DNA from: Mycobacterium asiaticum | Lineage (GTDB): Bacteria; Actinomycetota; Actinomycetes; Mycobacteriales; Mycobacteriaceae | Length of the DNA stretch: 64,000 nt | Direction: 5' to 3' | NCBI RefSeq assembly: GCF_001673365.1 | Contig: NZ_LZLS01000211.1 | Coordinates: forward strand, 1-64,000 | Shown here: positions 1 to 8,259 of the stretch, piece by piece | Layout of the letters: each line of letters starts with the position of its first letter | Position numbering within the stretch: the first letter of the stretch is position 1 | Position numbers and translations under genes: made by a program | Notes under the pieces: generated by a model | Seen by the model: only the letters and a program-made list of their open reading frames with translations | The model's database searches: none | What the model was told of the DNA's origin: nothing

Positions 1-78
1 GGAGTTCCCGTTGCCGATGTTGCCGCCACCGACGTTGCCGCTGCCATTGTTGCCGCTGCCAAAGTTACTGCTGCCGGC
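1..78 (-). repeat. MPTR-type coding repeat in opposite orientation
   Basis: Read on the minus strand in one open frame, these 26 codons give GSSNFGSGNNGSGNVGGGN and then IGNGNS, a clean NxGxGN-type MPTR array. The plus-strand translation of the same bases is not repeat-like. Immediately to the right, MPTR-like repeats run on the plus strand. This is therefore a strand switch of repeat coding within about 20 bases, either from recombination between inverted MPTR genes or from a misassembly near a contig end. Confidence 0.6.
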
Positions 79-324
79 ATTTACAACACCAGCGGCAAGG
101 CCGGCAACGTGGGCATCGCCAACACCGGCATGCAGAACGTGGGTTTCCTCAACTACGGCTTCCAGAACACTGGGTTCGGCAATTCGGGCGGCAACTCCAC
201 CGGCGATGGCAGCAGTGTGGGCATCAACAACACCGGGCTGAAGAGTTCGGGTATCGCGAATCAGGGCGACTTCAGTTCGGGAGGGTTGAAGTCCGCCAGC
301 GGACGCCCGGGCTTCTTCATCTGA
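1..324 (+). CDS. PPE-MPTR protein, C-terminal fragment
   Basis: The reading frame is open from the window edge to TGA at 322-324. From about base 82 it encodes Asn/Gly-rich pentapeptide-type repeats (NTGMQNVGFLNYGFQNTGFGN) that are typical of the MPTR region of PPE proteins exported by type VII secretion. The protein ends in GRPGFFI. The first 26 codons are Ala/Val-rich and do not look like MPTR in this frame, because the other strand carries the repeat there (see the repeat entry). The PPE domain is off the window, so the family member cannot be named. The last 8 bases overlap the convergent next gene. It could be a gene remnant rather than an intact gene. Confidence 0.6.
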   Translation, partial: GVPVADVAATDVAAAIVAAAKVTAAGIYNTSGKAGNVGIANTGMQNVGFLNYGFQNTGFGNSGGNSTGDGSSVGINNTGLKSSGIANQGDFSSGGLKSASGRPGFFI

Positions 325-1732
325 CCGGCAAAGACATCGGCGGCACATAGCTGCCGATCAGCGTGCGGTGCCACCATGCGCGATCACGGCGCAATTCGCC
401 CGGCGTGGTGAAGCGGTACTCATACAGCTGTGCCCGGACATATCGCGGTGGCGAGTCAGGAAACGGGTTGTGCCGCAACAAGCGCAGTGTCGCGGCGTCA
501 TTGCGCAGCAACCGGTGCAGGAACGGTGTCATCCACGCCAAGGCATAACCCGGCGAGATGGCGGCGAACCACATCAGCCAGTCCAGCCGCAGATGATACG
601 GCACGAATTGCCGTGGCAGCCGACGCAATCCGGTGGGCTTTCCCTTGAATTCGTACTCCCGCCAGGAGGTCTCGTCGTCCAGTGACGCCGCGTCGGTTCC
701 TTCGATCACCACCTCCCGACGGGTTCGGCAGATGCTGCCGAATGCGCCGTAGGTGTTGCCCAGATGAAAAGTGTTGAATGAAACGTTCATTCGCTGCCCA
801 GCCGAGAGCATGTTGCGCACCGGCCAGTAGCTGAGGAAAATCATGAGGCCCGCGAACACAATTACTAACGCCGCAAACCACAGCGGCGGTTCGGACATTG
901 TGGGGTGCGTGGTGGGGTGCGTGGGCCAGGCAATGGCGCTGAACGCCAACAAGATCGTCACCCAATTCAGCCAGGCGAAGTTGCCGGAGGTCACCAGCCA
1001 CAGCTGCGTGACGATGATCATCGCGGCCGCAATACCGGCTATCGGCTGCGGCGCGAACAACCCGAACGGCACCACCAGCTGCACGAAATGGTTGCCCGCC
1101 ACTTCAATTCGATGCAGCGGCTTGGGCAGGTGGTGAAAAAACCAGCTCAGCGGTCCGGGCATCGGCTGGGTTTCGTGGTGGTAGTCCAAGCAGGTCAGGT
1201 TGCGCCAACAGGAGTCGCCGCGGATCTTGATCAGCCCAGCCCCGAACTCGACGCGGAACAACAGCCAGCGCATCAGCAACAACGTCAGCACCGGTGGGGC
1301 CATTCGCTCGTTGCCCATGAAGATCATCAGAAACCCGGTCTCCAATAGCAATGACTCCCAGCCGAATCCGTACCACGTCTGGCCCACGTTGACGATCGAC
1401 AGGTACAACACCCACACGATCAGCCAAATCAGCATCGTTGCCCACAGTGGAGCTATGGCCGCCGCACCACACACCAGCGCCAGCGACAACGCGGCACCGA
1501 CCCAGCACACCGCGGCGAACAACCGGTCTGAGTAGCGGACGTGGAAAATGCTTGGTGCGCGCCAAAACGAACGCCTAGCCAGATATCCCGGCACCGGCAG
1601 CATCCCGTGTTCGCCGATCAGGGGCCGGAACTGTCGCACCGCGGCAATGAACGCGATCAGATAGATGAGCGCTACCCCACGCTCGAGCACCAACCTGCCC
1701 AGCCAGTATTCGGGTGCTGCAAACCATTCCAT
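317..1732 (-). CDS. Lipase maturation factor family membrane protein (Rv0235c-like)
   Basis: This 471-aa polytopic membrane protein has about seven to nine hydrophobic segments. The central stretch with WYGFGWESLLLETGF, the RWLLFRVEFGAGLIKIRGD segment and a CLDYHHETQPMP motif matches the LMF1/lipase-maturation-factor family as I know it. The bacterial members have no established substrate. I prefer ATG at 1732 because GAGGAG lies 8 bases upstream. GTG at 1738 is possible but sits only 2 bases from that site. The gene is transcribed in the same direction as aftD, 52 bases downstream of it, and could be cotranscribed. It ends against the PPE tail with an 8-base overlap. Confidence 0.8.
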   Translation of the reverse strand: MEWFAAPEYWLGRLVLERGVALIYLIAFIAAVRQFRPLIGEHGMLPVPGYLARRSFWRAPSIFHVRYSDRLFAAVCWVGAALSLALVCGAAAIAPLWATMLIWLIVWVLYLSIVNVGQTWYGFGWESLLLETGFLMIFMGNERMAPPVLTLLLMRWLLFRVEFGAGLIKIRGDSCWRNLTCLDYHHETQPMPGPLSWFFHHLPKPLHRIEVAGNHFVQLVVPFGLFAPQPIAGIAAAMIIVTQLWLVTSGNFAWLNWVTILLAFSAIAWPTHPTTHPTMSEPPLWFAALVIVFAGLMIFLSYWPVRNMLSAGQRMNVSFNTFHLGNTYGAFGSICRTRREVVIEGTDAASLDDETSWREYEFKGKPTGLRRLPRQFVPYHLRLDWLMWFAAISPGYALAWMTPFLHRLLRNDAATLRLLRHNPFPDSPPRYVRAQLYEYRFTTPGELRRDRAWWHRTLIGSYVPPMSLPVR

Positions 1733-1784
1733 GGCCACGACTCCTCGGGTATCCAGTCAACCAGTCCGCGATACCCGCGGCCAA

Positions 1785-4700
1785 CTACCTCTTTTCAGGA
1801 TCAGGCCGCGTCACCACTGAGGCGGCCACTGAGGCAAGCGAAATCAGCGCCAGGAATTGGACACTCGCGGAATGCCCGGCATATCCGTCGACCGACCGCC
1901 AGGGGTGCCGGGCCAGCACGGCCCCGGCCAGGACCAGACCGCCCGCGCTCAGGCCGACGGTGAGTCCGTCGCGCATCTGTTCCCGATCGCGCAGCGCATA
2001 CCGCAGACCCAGAACGGCACCAACCACCAAAACGCCTACCGCACCTGCGATCAACGCGCCCGCGGCCCCGAGCATCGCCACAACGGCCCAGGTCGCTGGC
2101 TGCCATGGGGCCGCGGCGGGATCGTCGTCCGAAGGCGTGCGCCGGCGCCAGAATGCCAGCACCGCCAGCAGGGGCAACAGGCTCAAACCCACCGCCAGGC
2201 CGGCCCGATACACCGCGTTGGAGGCGAATGTCAGTGTGATGGTGCCGGGATCGCCCGCGGGTATAAGCCAGCCTTGCTGCCAGCCGTTCACCGCTACCGG
2301 CGTCAGCCGCGTGCCGCTGCTGGTGCGTGCCTGCCAACCCGGGTTGACGCTTTCGGGTATCACCAGCACCCGGGAGCTCGCAGACGCAGGCGCCCGAATC
2401 TCGCGTCGGGCCGGGCCCCACGTACCGATATCGGCGGAAGTTGCTGCGGCAGGCGGTGTTTCAGGTACAGCCGACAGCTGGGCGCCGTCCACGACGAACG
2501 CTGCACCCGGGCTGATCACCAACTCCTGCTGTCCGGGCGGCAGCGCAATCGGGCCGGGCTCGCAAACTTGTGCCGGCACCGGGGCGCCGTCTAACAGGGT
2601 GCCGACGGTGGTTCGGATCGACGTGTGCACGAATCGGCCGGCGACGCCGATGACCGGACCGTGTTCGCAGTCGACGACAACCTCCCGGGTCCGGTTGCGG
2701 GCCGGGTCGGCGGCCGCGATCGGGTGGCCGTCGGCGCCGAGCGCCACGATTTCGGCCAGCCCGGGCGGCTTGAGCTGATCGAAGCCCAGCGCGTTGCGGT
2801 CGATGATGTCCTGCCAGTCGAGCAGGCTCACGGTGACGGTGTCGGTCACCCGCGGATGCAATGCCAGCGTCTGCTCTTCGGATTCCGGGTCCACGGTCTG
2901 GACCTGCGGGCCGTCGCCGAGGTCGACGGCCACCGTCGTCGGATGCGCGGGCAGCGTGAATCGGCTGGGGCGCAGGCGAACTCCGGTGATCTCGGTGGCC
3001 CGCGGCAGCGTGAGGGTGAGGGTGGGCGGGGTCTTGTACTGCACCGCCCGCTGCGGCGCGATCCACGCGGTAGCCGGGTCGCCGTCGGTGGCCGCGTAGG
3101 CCGAGCCGAGTATCTCGACCAGGTCGGCATCGCCACGTGCTCGAGCGGTGTCGGGTTCGGCGATCAGATCAGCCAGCTTCGGGCCCTGCCGTGGTCGCAC
3201 CCACACCGTCGGGGTCACCGACGTCGCGACCGGCACGGTCAAAGTGCGGCTCAGGTTGACCGGCTCTTCTGGGGTGAGCGCCATCGAAGCCGCGCAACGC
3301 ACGCTGTTCGGTCCCGCCGCGCAGCCTGGTCGCCCGAGCAACTCGGCGCCCAGGTCCCAGCGCGCGATCGTCGCACCCGGTGGCGGGCCGGGCACCACGA
3401 CGGTGTGCCGCAACTGCACCGGGTGGGTGAATCCGGACGCGTCGTACTGGGTGATGGACAGGTCGGTGATGCCGAACTGCACCCCCGGCGAACCGTCGTC
3501 GGTGGCTGTCGCCGTGATCCGTACCCATGGTGTTTCGCCGTAGGGCAGGGCGGCGTTGAGCGGCTTGCCGGATTCGTCGAACCGCAGGGTGGTGCTGCCA
3601 TTGGCGGTTTCGATCAGGATGCGCCGGACCTGGGCGCCGACGGCCGTGGCGCTCGGCGTCAGCGTGATCACCGCGTTGGTCACCGGGTGGTCGAAATCCA
3701 CCCGCAGCCACTGCCCGACGGCAGATTGCAGCGCGTTGGACACCCAGGCGGTCGCCGGGTCGCCGTCGATCGCGGCCGCAGGCGAGGTTGCTACCGCGAC
3801 GTCCGGCAGGGCGGTGGCGTCCGACGACGAACTCGACGTTGTGACGCGGCCGCCGGTCCAACCGCCGTAGACGACATCTGCGCCGGGGACCGGGTAGTCG
3901 GGCACCCGGTTGTAGGTGTGCCGGGCGTCGCCTGGTGCCCGGATCGCCGACGAGTGCAAATCGACCCGTCCGTAGTCGGTCTCCCGCGCGAGCGGGGTGT
4001 CGGTGACAGTGACCAGCGGCGTCGGCACTCCGGCGGCGCTCGCGTCGGCCGTCATCAGCACGGGCCCCAGCGCGGGTTGGCCCAGCAGCCGTCGCCGTTC
4101 GTCCAGCCGCAGCAGCACTTCGGGACCGCCGTCGACGCGGGGCAGTCGGTCGAGATCCGCGAAATACGGTGCATTCCCGGTGGTTTCGGAGCTCACTCGG
4201 TATATCTCGATAGCGGGGTAGCGAGGCCGCAGTCCGCTGTCGCTGACGAAGCCCGCCAGGGTGCCGGGACCTACCGGCTCACCGAACTCGGCCACCTTGT
4301 CCAGCCCGGGCGACCCGGTGACCGCGCGGTGCACCAGGATCGGCCGCGCCGACCGGGACGTCTCGGGGTCCAAGTCGTTGCGTACCACAACGTACGAAAT
4401 ACCTTGTCGGGCAAGGGTATCGGCGAGTCCGACGGAGGGACGACCGGCGGCGAACAGCCGCTGCACCGAGTCCAGTGCCCGAATGGTCTGCGGCGGCGTC
4501 AACGGGATGGAGTCGCGCACGCCCCACGCACCGGGGCCCAGCACCTGCAACGGCTCGTCGTGGCTGGTGCCCCACACCTGGGTGGCGAACGGGGCGCCTG
4601 GCGCCACCAGTACCCGTCCGTCCTGGTGCGTGCCGAGCCAGTCCGCGGCTTGGTGCCAGTAGTGGGGTATCGCACTGAAGGTGCCGGGCGGGGTGAGTCG

Positions 4701-5834
4701 CGCGCTCCACGCCAACGACGTGCTCACCAGCAGTGCGGTCAGCGCGACGGTGCCGACAGCTATCCGCCGGTCCCGTTCCGGATGGGCGAACGCTTTCACC
4801 CACACCTGCCGCGGCGCGCTACCCGGCAGGGGCAACCGGCCCAGCAGTGCAGCAAAGCCGAGCGCCAGCGGGATCCGTACCACCGGGCCCAGCTTGTGCA
4901 CGTTGCGCAACGGGGTGCCGCCGGCGTCCAGGAATGCCTGCACCTGGTGGGCAACCGGTGAACCCAGCCCGCCGCTGTAGCCGAGGGCAAGCAGGACGAC
5001 GCCGGTCAGCAGCATGGTCACCAGCCGGCCCCGCGCCGGCATTCCGGCACTTGCGAGCCCGGCCAATCCGGCGGCGGCGACCAGGCAGGTGCCCAGAATC
5101 GCCACCGGGTCGGTGACCAGCGAGGCACCCGCCGTCGCGTTGGGCGCCACGAACGGAGTCCAGCTGTCGGTGCCGCGCAGCACCTCCACCAGGGATGTCC
5201 ACTGTGTGGTCACTCCGGAGGATTCGATGAAGTCCAGAAACGGCGGGCTGACGTCGCGCAACTGGCTCAGCGCCACCACCCACCAGCACACCGCCAGGAT
5301 CAGGGCCAACAGCAACCATGCGATATAGCGCAGCCAGCGCCGATTTGGCCGGTGACAGGCCAGCCAGATCGCTGCCGGCAGGCAAGCCGCCAGCGTCGCG
5401 ATCGCGTTGACCGCGCCCATCAGCGCGACCGCCAGCCCCGCCTGGCCGGCCAGCACGCGCAAGGATCGGTGGAAGGCGCCGCGCAGTGCCAGGATCGTCG
5501 GCAGTAGCACCCAGGGCGCCAGCATCATCGGCAGCGCCTCCGACGAGATCGACCCGAGCGTGGTCAACACCCTCGGCGAGAGCGCAAATGCGACCGCGCC
5601 CAGCACCCGCGACGTCGGGCTGCCGATACCCAGCGCCTCGGCGACGCGCAGCAAGCCCCAGAATCCGATCGTCAGCAGCAGGGCCCACCACAGCCGTTGC
5701 GTGACCCAGCCGGGCATCCCGAGTAGGTGACCGGCCAGGAAGAACGTCCCGTGCGGAAACAGGTAGCCGTAGGCCTGGTTCTGCGCCTGGCCAAACGGCA
5801 GCTCGCTGTTCCACAAGTTGGTTGCGCGAGCCAA
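1785..5834 (-). CDS. aftD: Arabinofuranosyltransferase AftD
   Basis: AftD is a very large GT-C membrane enzyme that adds arabinofuranose branches during arabinogalactan/lipoarabinomannan synthesis, using decaprenyl-phosphoarabinose. The 1349-aa frame shows an N-terminal multi-span region (to about residue 380), a long extracytoplasmic region with carbohydrate-binding-like beta domains, and C-terminal hydrophobic spans at about 1210-1340. The only standard start codon in frame is TTG at 5834 (MARATNLWNSELPFG). Homology-like coding continues upstream in frame to about 5978 (LSRRWLLLAGAIALVLTFAQ, then SPDTKLDLTANP), which would supply the missing first membrane span and give about 1397 aa, near the family size of 1400. 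The true start is therefore probably upstream at a non-standard codon (see findings). It lies just downstream of the small membrane-protein gene. Confidence 0.93.
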   Translation of the reverse strand: MARATNLWNSELPFGQAQNQAYGYLFPHGTFFLAGHLLGMPGWVTQRLWWALLLTIGFWGLLRVAEALGIGSPTSRVLGAVAFALSPRVLTTLGSISSEALPMMLAPWVLLPTILALRGAFHRSLRVLAGQAGLAVALMGAVNAIATLAACLPAAIWLACHRPNRRWLRYIAWLLLALILAVCWWVVALSQLRDVSPPFLDFIESSGVTTQWTSLVEVLRGTDSWTPFVAPNATAGASLVTDPVAILGTCLVAAAGLAGLASAGMPARGRLVTMLLTGVVLLALGYSGGLGSPVAHQVQAFLDAGGTPLRNVHKLGPVVRIPLALGFAALLGRLPLPGSAPRQVWVKAFAHPERDRRIAVGTVALTALLVSTSLAWSARLTPPGTFSAIPHYWHQAADWLGTHQDGRVLVAPGAPFATQVWGTSHDEPLQVLGPGAWGVRDSIPLTPPQTIRALDSVQRLFAAGRPSVGLADTLARQGISYVVVRNDLDPETSRSARPILVHRAVTGSPGLDKVAEFGEPVGPGTLAGFVSDSGLRPRYPAIEIYRVSSETTGNAPYFADLDRLPRVDGGPEVLLRLDERRRLLGQPALGPVLMTADASAAGVPTPLVTVTDTPLARETDYGRVDLHSSAIRAPGDARHTYNRVPDYPVPGADVVYGGWTGGRVTTSSSSSDATALPDVAVATSPAAAIDGDPATAWVSNALQSAVGQWLRVDFDHPVTNAVITLTPSATAVGAQVRRILIETANGSTTLRFDESGKPLNAALPYGETPWVRITATATDDGSPGVQFGITDLSITQYDASGFTHPVQLRHTVVVPGPPPGATIARWDLGAELLGRPGCAAGPNSVRCAASMALTPEEPVNLSRTLTVPVATSVTPTVWVRPRQGPKLADLIAEPDTARARGDADLVEILGSAYAATDGDPATAWIAPQRAVQYKTPPTLTLTLPRATEITGVRLRPSRFTLPAHPTTVAVDLGDGPQVQTVDPESEEQTLALHPRVTDTVTVSLLDWQDIIDRNALGFDQLKPPGLAEIVALGADGHPIAAADPARNRTREVVVDCEHGPVIGVAGRFVHTSIRTTVGTLLDGAPVPAQVCEPGPIALPPGQQELVISPGAAFVVDGAQLSAVPETPPAAATSADIGTWGPARREIRAPASASSRVLVIPESVNPGWQARTSSGTRLTPVAVNGWQQGWLIPAGDPGTITLTFASNAVYRAGLAVGLSLLPLLAVLAFWRRRTPSDDDPAAAPWQPATWAVVAMLGAAGALIAGAVGVLVVGAVLGLRYALRDREQMRDGLTVGLSAGGLVLAGAVLARHPWRSVDGYAGHSASVQFLALISLASVAASVVTRPDPEKR

Positions 5835-5988
5835 AAAGCGCAGTGGGTTGGCGGTGAGGTCGAGTTTGGTGTCGGGCGAAACCTGCCCGGGTGATTGGGC
5901 GAAGGTCAGGACGAGCGCGATCGCTCCGGCCAGCAGCAGCCAGCGGCGCGATAGGGCCTCATCGGGAGGTGAGGCGACCGCCGGCCGG

Positions 5989-6267
5989 CTAGCTGCGGTT
6001 GCCGTACTCGACCCGGTTGAGCACCGACGACGACGGATCGCCCCCGGGCAGTGGCGGTTTCGTGTCCTGCTGGACCATCAGGGTGATCCCGAAGATCGCG
6101 GCCGCACCGAGCAGCCCGCCCACCACCGCGTACGCGCTGATGGGCACCAGAATTCCCGCGACGGAGCTGGCCTTGGACCCGCCTTGGGAAATTTTGGCCC
6201 CGAGTAGGGTCGCTGCCGCCAGGAACAGACCCAGGATCGCGACGACAATCCAGGCGATCGGGGTCAT
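5989..6267 (-). CDS. Small membrane/secreted protein (Rv0236A-like)
   Basis: This 92-aa protein has two hydrophobic stretches (residues 4-23 and 38-64) and a hydrophilic, proline-containing tail. ATG at 6267 is chosen because GAGGAG lies 8 bases upstream; longer readings would run into the lpqI promoter region. It sits directly upstream of aftD on the same strand. Its end overlaps the probable extended aftD N-terminus or comes within a few bases of it, so the two are likely cotranscribed. Function is unknown. In M. tuberculosis a small protein of this kind occupies the same position. Confidence 0.75.
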   Translation of the reverse strand: MTPIAWIVVAILGLFLAAATLLGAKISQGGSKASSVAGILVPISAYAVVGGLLGAAAIFGITLMVQQDTKPPLPGGDPSSSVLNRVEYGNRS

Positions 6268-6394
6268 CGATTGGCTCCTCGGGTGATGGGGATCTAGCGC
6301 AAACCTAGCAGAACTCAGGCTTGTGGCTGACTTACGGCCTGCGTCAACGTGGCCCGGAACCCGACTCCGAAAGCACGCGTGACAGCATGTCCGG

Positions 6395-7594
6395 ATGGCT
6401 TTTTCGCGCACCCTGGCTGTCGTCGCCGTCGCATCGATGCTGGTGGTGAGCTGCGGCCACGGCGGCAACAAGCCCGCAACCTCGTCTTCCGTGACTAGTT
6501 CCGTGACCAGTTCCAAGCCGCCGTCCACCACCTCGACGCCCGCCGCGGCACCGGGGCCCAGGATCTGCGCCGCCCCGCCCGACGTTCCCGCTGCGATGCC
6601 GAATCTGCGTGACAAGCTCGCTCAGCTGCTGATGGTCGGAGTGCGCGATGCCGCCGACGCCAAAGCCGTGGTCACCGAATTCCACGTCGGCGGCATCATC
6701 ATCGGCAGCGACACCGATCTGTCGATGCTGCCCGACGGGTTACGCGAGATCGCCAACGCCGCCACGCCGTTGCCGCTGGCGGTGGGTGTCGACGAAGAGG
6801 GTGGCCGGGTGTCCCGGTTGCGGACTCTGCTTGACGGCGGCCGGGGGCCCACGGCCAAGGAGATGGCGCTGACGATGACCACGCAGCAGGTCCACGACCT
6901 GGAGCTGGCCCGCGGCCGCAAGATGAAGGAACTGGGCATCACGGTGGACTTCGCCCCGGTGGTCGATGTCACCGACGCCCCCGACGACACGGTGATCGGG
7001 GACCGCTCGTTCGGCTCCGACCCCGCGAAGGTCACCGAGTACGGCGGCGCCTACGCCCAAGGCCTGCGCGACGCGGGCCTATTGCCGGTGCTCAAGCACT
7101 TTCCCGGGCACGGCCACGGTTCCGGTGATTCCCACACCGGCGGCGTCACCACCCCACCGCTCGGCGAGCTGATCGCCAACGACCTATTGCCCTACCGGAC
7201 CCTGCTGGCCGCGAACCCGGTCGCGGTGATGATCGGACACATGCAGGTGCCCGGCCTGACTGGCAGTGACCCGGCCAGCCTCAGCAAGGCCGCCGTGGAC
7301 CTGCTGCGCACCGGCACGGGCTACGGCGGTCCGCCCTTCAATGGCCCGATATTCAGCGACGACCTGTCCAGCATGGCCGCCATCTCCGACCGGTTCGGTG
7401 TGACAGAGGCGGTGCTGAAAAGCCTGCAGGCCGGCGTCGACATCGCGCTGTGGGTCACCACCAAAGAGGTTCCCGCCGTGTTGGATCGGTTGGAGCAGGC
7501 GGTGAACGCCGGTGACCTCTCGGCGCAGCAGGTGGACGCGTCGCTGGTGCGGGTGGCGACAATGAAGGGCGTCAACGCGACATGTGGCCGCTGA
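6395..7594 (+). CDS. lpqI: Lipoprotein beta-N-acetylglucosaminidase LpqI (GH3, NagZ type)
   Basis: This 399-aa exported lipoprotein has a signal peptide and lipobox LVVSC with Cys20 as the lipidation site, followed by a Ser/Thr/Pro linker to about residue 55. The GH3 barrel carries the NagZ signature KHFPGHGHGSGDSH at about residues 232-246 (the loop His/Asp act as acid/base). The nucleophile Asp is probably in IFSDDLSSM near residue 319. The family hydrolyses terminal GlcNAc from muropeptides during peptidoglycan recycling, here on the cell surface. The gene is divergent from the small aftD-linked gene and is followed after 29 bases by a TetR gene. Confidence 0.92.
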   Translation: MAFSRTLAVVAVASMLVVSCGHGGNKPATSSSVTSSVTSSKPPSTTSTPAAAPGPRICAAPPDVPAAMPNLRDKLAQLLMVGVRDAADAKAVVTEFHVGGIIIGSDTDLSMLPDGLREIANAATPLPLAVGVDEEGGRVSRLRTLLDGGRGPTAKEMALTMTTQQVHDLELARGRKMKELGITVDFAPVVDVTDAPDDTVIGDRSFGSDPAKVTEYGGAYAQGLRDAGLLPVLKHFPGHGHGSGDSHTGGVTTPPLGELIANDLLPYRTLLAANPVAVMIGHMQVPGLTGSDPASLSKAAVDLLRTGTGYGGPPFNGPIFSDDLSSMAAISDRFGVTEAVLKSLQAGVDIALWVTTKEVPAVLDRLEQAVNAGDLSAQQVDASLVRVATMKGVNATCGR

Positions 7595-7623
7595 TGCAAA
7601 TGGGGGCCAGTTAGGGGATAGCA

Positions 7624-8250
7624 ATGGCCGGTGGTACCAAGCGGTTACCGCGTGCTGTTCGCGAGCAGCAGATGCTGGATGCCGCCGTCCAAATGTTCTC
7701 CGTCAACGGCTACCACGAGACATCGATGGACGCGATCGCCGCCGAGGCGCAGATCTCCAAGCCGATGTTGTATCTGTACTACGGCTCCAAGGAAGACTTG
7801 TTCGGCGCTTGTCTGAACCGGGAGATGGGCCGGTTCATCAATGTCGTGCGTGCCGACATCGACTTCACCCAGAGTCCAAAAGACTTGCTGCGCAACACCA
7901 TTAGCTCTTTCCTGCGCTACATCGACGAGAACCGCGCCTCCTGGATCGTGATGTACACCCAGGCCACCAGTTCGTTGGCCTTCGCCCATACGGTCCGCGA
8001 AGGGCGAGAGCAGATCATCGATATGGTGGCCGGGTTGGTGCGGGAAGGCACCCGCAGTCCCCGCTCCGACGCCGAAATCGAAATCATGGCTGTGGCTTTG
8101 GTGGGTGCGGGCGAAGCGGTGGCCAGCCGGCTCAGCACCGGCGACGTGGACGTCGACGCAGCGGCCGCGATGATGATCGACCTGTTCTGGGCGGGTCTGC
8201 GCGGAGTGCCGGCCGATCGCGATAGCGGCCCGAACGCCGCTACGCGCTAG
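7624..8250 (+). CDS. TetR-family transcriptional regulator (Rv0238-like)
   Basis: This 208-aa protein has an N-terminal TetR helix-turn-helix (residues 10-60, with FSVNGYHETSMDAIAAEAQ and MLYLYYGSKEDLF) and a helical ligand domain. ATG at 7624 has AGGGGA about 6 bases upstream. The gene is codirectional with lpqI (29-base gap) and with the ClC gene (9-base gap), so the three may form a transcription unit and the regulator may control it. No palindrome stood out in the short gaps. Its ligand cannot be told from sequence. Confidence 0.88.
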   Translation: MAGGTKRLPRAVREQQMLDAAVQMFSVNGYHETSMDAIAAEAQISKPMLYLYYGSKEDLFGACLNREMGRFINVVRADIDFTQSPKDLLRNTISSFLRYIDENRASWIVMYTQATSSLAFAHTVREGREQIIDMVAGLVREGTRSPRSDAEIEIMAVALVGAGEAVASRLSTGDVDVDAAAAMMIDLFWAGLRGVPADRDSGPNAATR

Positions 8251-8259
8251 ATTCGCTTC

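Noticed and set aside
2625..4961. 778-codon plus-strand frame opposite aftD
   Set aside because: It is antisense to clear AftD coding, and its composition (Arg, Gly, His, Val) is that of a frame shadow with no recognisable domain.
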